Assembly: GCA_035528575.1 (NCBI GenBank)
Contig: DATKYK010000040.1
Span: 1 to 64,000, forward strand
DNA: 64,000 nucleotides
Direction of reading: 5' to 3'
Origin: Dehalococcoidia bacterium
Lineage (GTDB): Bacteria; Chloroflexota; Dehalococcoidia; E44-bin15
Made by a program: the position numbers and the translations under genes. Numbering within the stretch: position 1 is the stretch's first letter; every line of letters begins with the position of its first letter. The notes under the pieces are model-generated. The model was not told where the DNA came from, searched no databases, and worked only from the letters and a program-made list of their open reading frames with translations. Shown in pieces: positions 61,398 through 64,000 of the stretch.

Positions 61398-62684
61398 TTA
61401 TAGCGCTTGTTTCACAAGTTCCACGATATCGTAGACCATCAGGTGATCGCCAGATTGAGCAATGGCATCCTTAAAATTGCGCTCGCACCAAGGGCAGGCG
61501 GTCACGATCGCTTCAGCTGCCACTGACTTAGCCTCCTTGATCCGCTCAGATGCAGTCCACAAGGCAAAGTCATCCATGGAAAGCTTGACTCCAGAGCCAG
61601 CTCCACAGCACCAGGAGTATTCCCTTATCCTCTCCATCTCTACTAGCTCGATCCCCGGAACCCTCCTAATGATGTCGCGGGGAGGTTCGTAGACCCCTTC
61701 CCAGCCCCGATGCACGACCTTTTCTGGCTCCCTCAAGATGAATTGGCCTAGCACCTTTTTCTCCACACCCCTCCAGGGCACGTACTGCTCGGAGTTGCGG
61801 CCCAGGTTACAAGGGTCATGATAGGTGACGCGTGCAGGGATGCTCTTGGAAAGCTGCAGCTTGCCCTCTTTAATTAGCTCATCAAGGATCTGGGTGATGT
61901 GCAGCACCTCAAACTTCATCTCTTTGCCCAGTAGAGGATACACCGCCTTCATTATTCCAAAGCCACACGCGCAGGAGGTGACCACCCTTTTGGCGCCAGC
62001 GGCATTCCAGTCATCGATGTTGCTCTCCGCGAACTTGATGAATTCACCCTGGAAGCCCAGTTGAAAGGCCATACTACCACAGCATGTTTCATTGCTGCCC
62101 ATAATGCCCAGGTCGATTCCCGTCTGTTTAAGCAGGGTCACTGCATCCCTGGCTATCGACGACAAATCTGGGTCGTAACAATAGAGACAACCCGCATGAT
62201 AGATTACCTCCGCTTGCCCGCCCTGTGATAGGTCTCTGATGTTCAGGCCCTCGGCCCATTTGGCGCGGTCAGCCTTGGGCTGCATCATGGTATTGTCTTC
62301 CTTTCTCAGACTTTCGATAATCATAAGGTGCTCGGGCAGGAAATTGCCCATACTCACGAGGTGCGCACGGGTGGAGTATATCGACCATAGTACTTCCAGC
62401 TCGGAATTGTACTTGCACGAAGAATCACACGCGCCGCATGACGTGCAGCGGTAAACTATGTTCAGCAGTTCGTCCGTCACATCATCCAGTTTACCCTCAG
62501 CGAGGGCAAGTCCCAGTGCCATCCTGCCGCCACCAGAATACGAGTAGAAGTTATACCTGGCGATGCTGGGGCAGTTTTGAGAGAATCTCCAACTTTTCAT
62601 CTGAGCCAAAGGTGGCCACTTACAGATCGAGCACCTGGCGCACCTCTTCATATCCCCAACGTAGTCATTGAGTTCAAGCAACAT
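61398..62684 (-). CDS. CCG-domain iron-sulfur protein (GlcF/HdrD-like)
   Basis: 428 residues. N-terminal ferredoxin-like Cys (CARCSICKWPPLAQ; CTSCGACDSSCKYN) followed by two CCG domains: VIYHAGCLYCYDPDL with TCCGSMAFQLGF, and RVTYHDPCNLGRNSE with YSWCCGAGSGVKLS. The CCG domains bind non-cubane 4Fe-4S or haem in HdrB/HdrD relatives. GGAGAG precedes the ATG. Sitting between two FAD oxidase genes, it matches the glycolate-oxidase-like D/E/F arrangement, in which it carries electrons from flavin onwards. Confidence 0.88.
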   Translation of the reverse strand: MLLELNDYVGDMKRCARCSICKWPPLAQMKSWRFSQNCPSIARYNFYSYSGGGRMALGLALAEGKLDDVTDELLNIVYRCTSCGACDSSCKYNSELEVLWSIYSTRAHLVSMGNFLPEHLMIIESLRKEDNTMMQPKADRAKWAEGLNIRDLSQGGQAEVIYHAGCLYCYDPDLSSIARDAVTLLKQTGIDLGIMGSNETCCGSMAFQLGFQGEFIKFAESNIDDWNAAGAKRVVTSCACGFGIMKAVYPLLGKEMKFEVLHITQILDELIKEGKLQLSKSIPARVTYHDPCNLGRNSEQYVPWRGVEKKVLGQFILREPEKVVHRGWEGVYEPPRDIIRRVPGIELVEMERIREYSWCCGAGSGVKLSMDDFALWTASERIKEAKSVAAEAIVTACPWCERNFKDAIAQSGDHLMVYDIVELVKQAL

Positions 62685-62704
62685 GTTCTCTCTCCTTTAT
62701 CATT

Positions 62705-64000
62705 TTAGAAGAATAGTTTCCCGGGGTTCATTATGTCATTGGGATCGAAAATCTTTTTGATTTTTCTAAGCGCGATAACATTTTCGGCGTACTGGTTGCG
62801 AATCATTTCCGGCCAAGTCCCATAAGGCCTTGAGAAGAATGCCCCCTGGTTCATCATAGCTTTACTAGCTCTGTCGAATGTAACTCCTGCGCTTGCGCGT
62901 TCCGTTTTGCTAATCGAATCAAAGGCGAGGTTGAACTCTACATGACAGGATCGGCCCTGCTGGATCGGTTGTATGTATACGCCGATGCTGGTTGCGGGGA
63001 AACCTGTTTCGTTCGCGGCCTCACGCATGACCTTTATGAACTCGGGGGACCGATCGAGAGTAGTCAAGAAGAATATATCAGCGCTGTTGCCCCTGTAACG
63101 CAACTTCCAGTAGGGTTCGGGGCAAGGCTCACTCAGCGCTTTAAGAAGCTTTGTCGAATTTACCCCAGCAAGTGCGGTTACGGGATGAACGCCATGTCTT
63201 TGCGCAAGCTCCTTTATGTCTTTTGATTGGTAATCCACCCGCTCCTCGGGGAATCTATCGTAGCCGGCAACTACATAGATTAGGAGATACGGCGGCAGTT
63301 CAGCGCTGAGTTTCTCGATAGACTCCGAATCTTGCTCGAGAATCGAAGCCAGATTGAGCCGGTCTAGGACCAGACATTCGTCGCCTAGTTTAAGCCGTTG
63401 AATCCAGTACACAAAGTCTATGATTTCATTCACGTTCTCGCAGCCCACCATGAACAGTTCCTGGATGGACGGTAAAAGCTCCAGCCGGATGGTGGCCCAA
63501 GTGACAATCCCAAGCGTACCTTGAGCCCCCTGTATCACTCTGAACAGGTCGCTTTGGGAGGGGCCCAGAGGGCTCTTCTGGGCTTGCCCTGATTTCCACT
63601 GTTCCTCGAGCGTGCCAGGACCAGCCGCAGCTCCCGTCCTAAATAGGTCACCTTTGCCGAAAACGACCTCTATGCAGCAAAGCGGGTCGGACATATCCCA
63701 ATGGCATTTGGGTACCAGGATCGGCTCCCGCTCAAGGTAGCTGGCGATGACAGATTTGGTAACTCGCGGAGCTAGCGGAATCATTAAACGCATACCTTGT
63801 TTTTCAATTTCAGGTTTGAGGTCGCTGAAAGTAACACCCGGTTCGACCATGGCCACGCGATTCCTGCGGTCGATACGCAGTATTCTATTCATCCGGCTCA
63901 GATCCACGACAACCCCTCCCTGGTCCGGGACGGTATCGCCCCGGAAGTGGGGTGGGCCGGAGCTCACCGGGATCAGGGGCGTGCCCGTCCGGTTAGCCCA
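62705..64000 (-). CDS. FAD-binding oxidase, GlcD/PchF-like (partial, N-terminus off window)
   Basis: The frame stays open to the window edge: upstream of GTG 63967 the codons read WANRTGTPLIP, which belongs to the conserved FAD-binding fold, so the start is beyond 64000. Visible: VVVDLSRMNRILRIDRRNRV, VEPGVTFSDLKPEIEKQG, GAQGTLGIVTWATIRLELLP, and the C-terminal KKIFDPNDIMNPGKLFF characteristic of glycolate-oxidase-type and VAO enzymes. It is a paralogue of the gene at 59802-61367 (shared DLxRMNRIL). The two may form a heteromer or oxidise related substrates with the same Fe-S partner. Confidence 0.87.
   Translation of the reverse strand, partial: WANRTGTPLIPVSSGPPHFRGDTVPDQGGVVVDLSRMNRILRIDRRNRVAMVEPGVTFSDLKPEIEKQGMRLMIPLAPRVTKSVIASYLEREPILVPKCHWDMSDPLCCIEVVFGKGDLFRTGAAAGPGTLEEQWKSGQAQKSPLGPSQSDLFRVIQGAQGTLGIVTWATIRLELLPSIQELFMVGCENVNEIIDFVYWIQRLKLGDECLVLDRLNLASILEQDSESIEKLSAELPPYLLIYVVAGYDRFPEERVDYQSKDIKELAQRHGVHPVTALAGVNSTKLLKALSEPCPEPYWKLRYRGNSADIFFLTTLDRSPEFIKVMREAANETGFPATSIGVYIQPIQQGRSCHVEFNLAFDSISKTERASAGVTFDRASKAMMNQGAFFSRPYGTWPEMIRNQYAENVIALRKIKKIFDPNDIMNPGKLFF

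Overview
The window reads as a chromosomal segment of an anaerobic bacterium, most likely a Dehalococcoidia-type Chloroflexota from sediment or groundwater. That placement is an inference from gene content: CrtI-like flavoproteins, UroD-like methyltransferase paralogues, two glycyl radical enzymes, a GlcD/GlcF-like and FixC/FixX-like redox cluster, a RuBisCO-like protein, and secreted cohesin/dockerin proteins with Thr-Pro linkers. No rRNA or other phylogenetic marker is present to confirm it.

Layout. 1-9.2 kb (minus strand): a partial secreted propeller protein, a UroD-family protein, three CrtI/phytoene-desaturase-like flavoproteins and a membrane-anchored iron-sulfur protein. 9.3-13.0 kb (minus): a low-molecular-weight phosphatase coupled to a PD-(D/E)XK plus RNase-H-like nuclease (DUF2779 type), an AT-richer unknown protein and a DEDDy exonuclease. 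13.2-16.2 kb (plus): a 2-hydroxyacyl-CoA dehydratase subunit and a CNNM/CorC membrane protein.

16.5-21.6 kb is a small integrative element of 4,994 bp (offset between its two 44-bp att copies) in a tRNA-Val(TAC) gene. The same att sequence is translated in the same frame by a short XRE-like ORF at the left end and by a tyrosine recombinase ORF at the right end. In the excised circle these would join into one 332-codon HTH-recombinase gene behind a good promoter and an excisionase-like gene. Integration would therefore split the integrase, as in archaeal SSV viruses. The element also carries a P-loop ATPase, an origin-like symmetric iteron array and several unknown genes. This is the most striking observation in the window.

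21.7-26.8 kb (minus): a saccharopine-dehydrogenase-like protein, a RuBisCO-like protein and an FGGY kinase in a tight operon, suggesting sugar or sugar-acid catabolism, then a methyltransferase. 27.6-30.1 kb (plus): a glycyl radical enzyme with a Cys-x-Glu eliminase motif. 30-39 kb is gene-poor: small membrane, hotdog, nitroreductase and monooxygenase genes, one complete IS, and many copies of two families of dispersed intergenic repeats. It also holds a CRP/FNR-type palindrome placed for a class II promoter in front of a short terminator-ended transcript.

39.4-54.4 kb is extracellular: a papain-family protease and two further proteins ending in nearly identical cohesin-dockerin modules, an IS3-family insertion, a lipoprotein serpin, and a membrane-anchored lipase fused to a permuted NlpC/P60-like domain. 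55.4-64.0 kb (minus) holds a second glycyl radical enzyme, a ferredoxin, a FixC-like flavoprotein, two FAD-linked oxidases and a CCG-domain iron-sulfur protein. Together these look like a pathway that oxidises a small organic substrate and passes electrons through flavin and iron-sulfur carriers. The last gene runs off the right edge.
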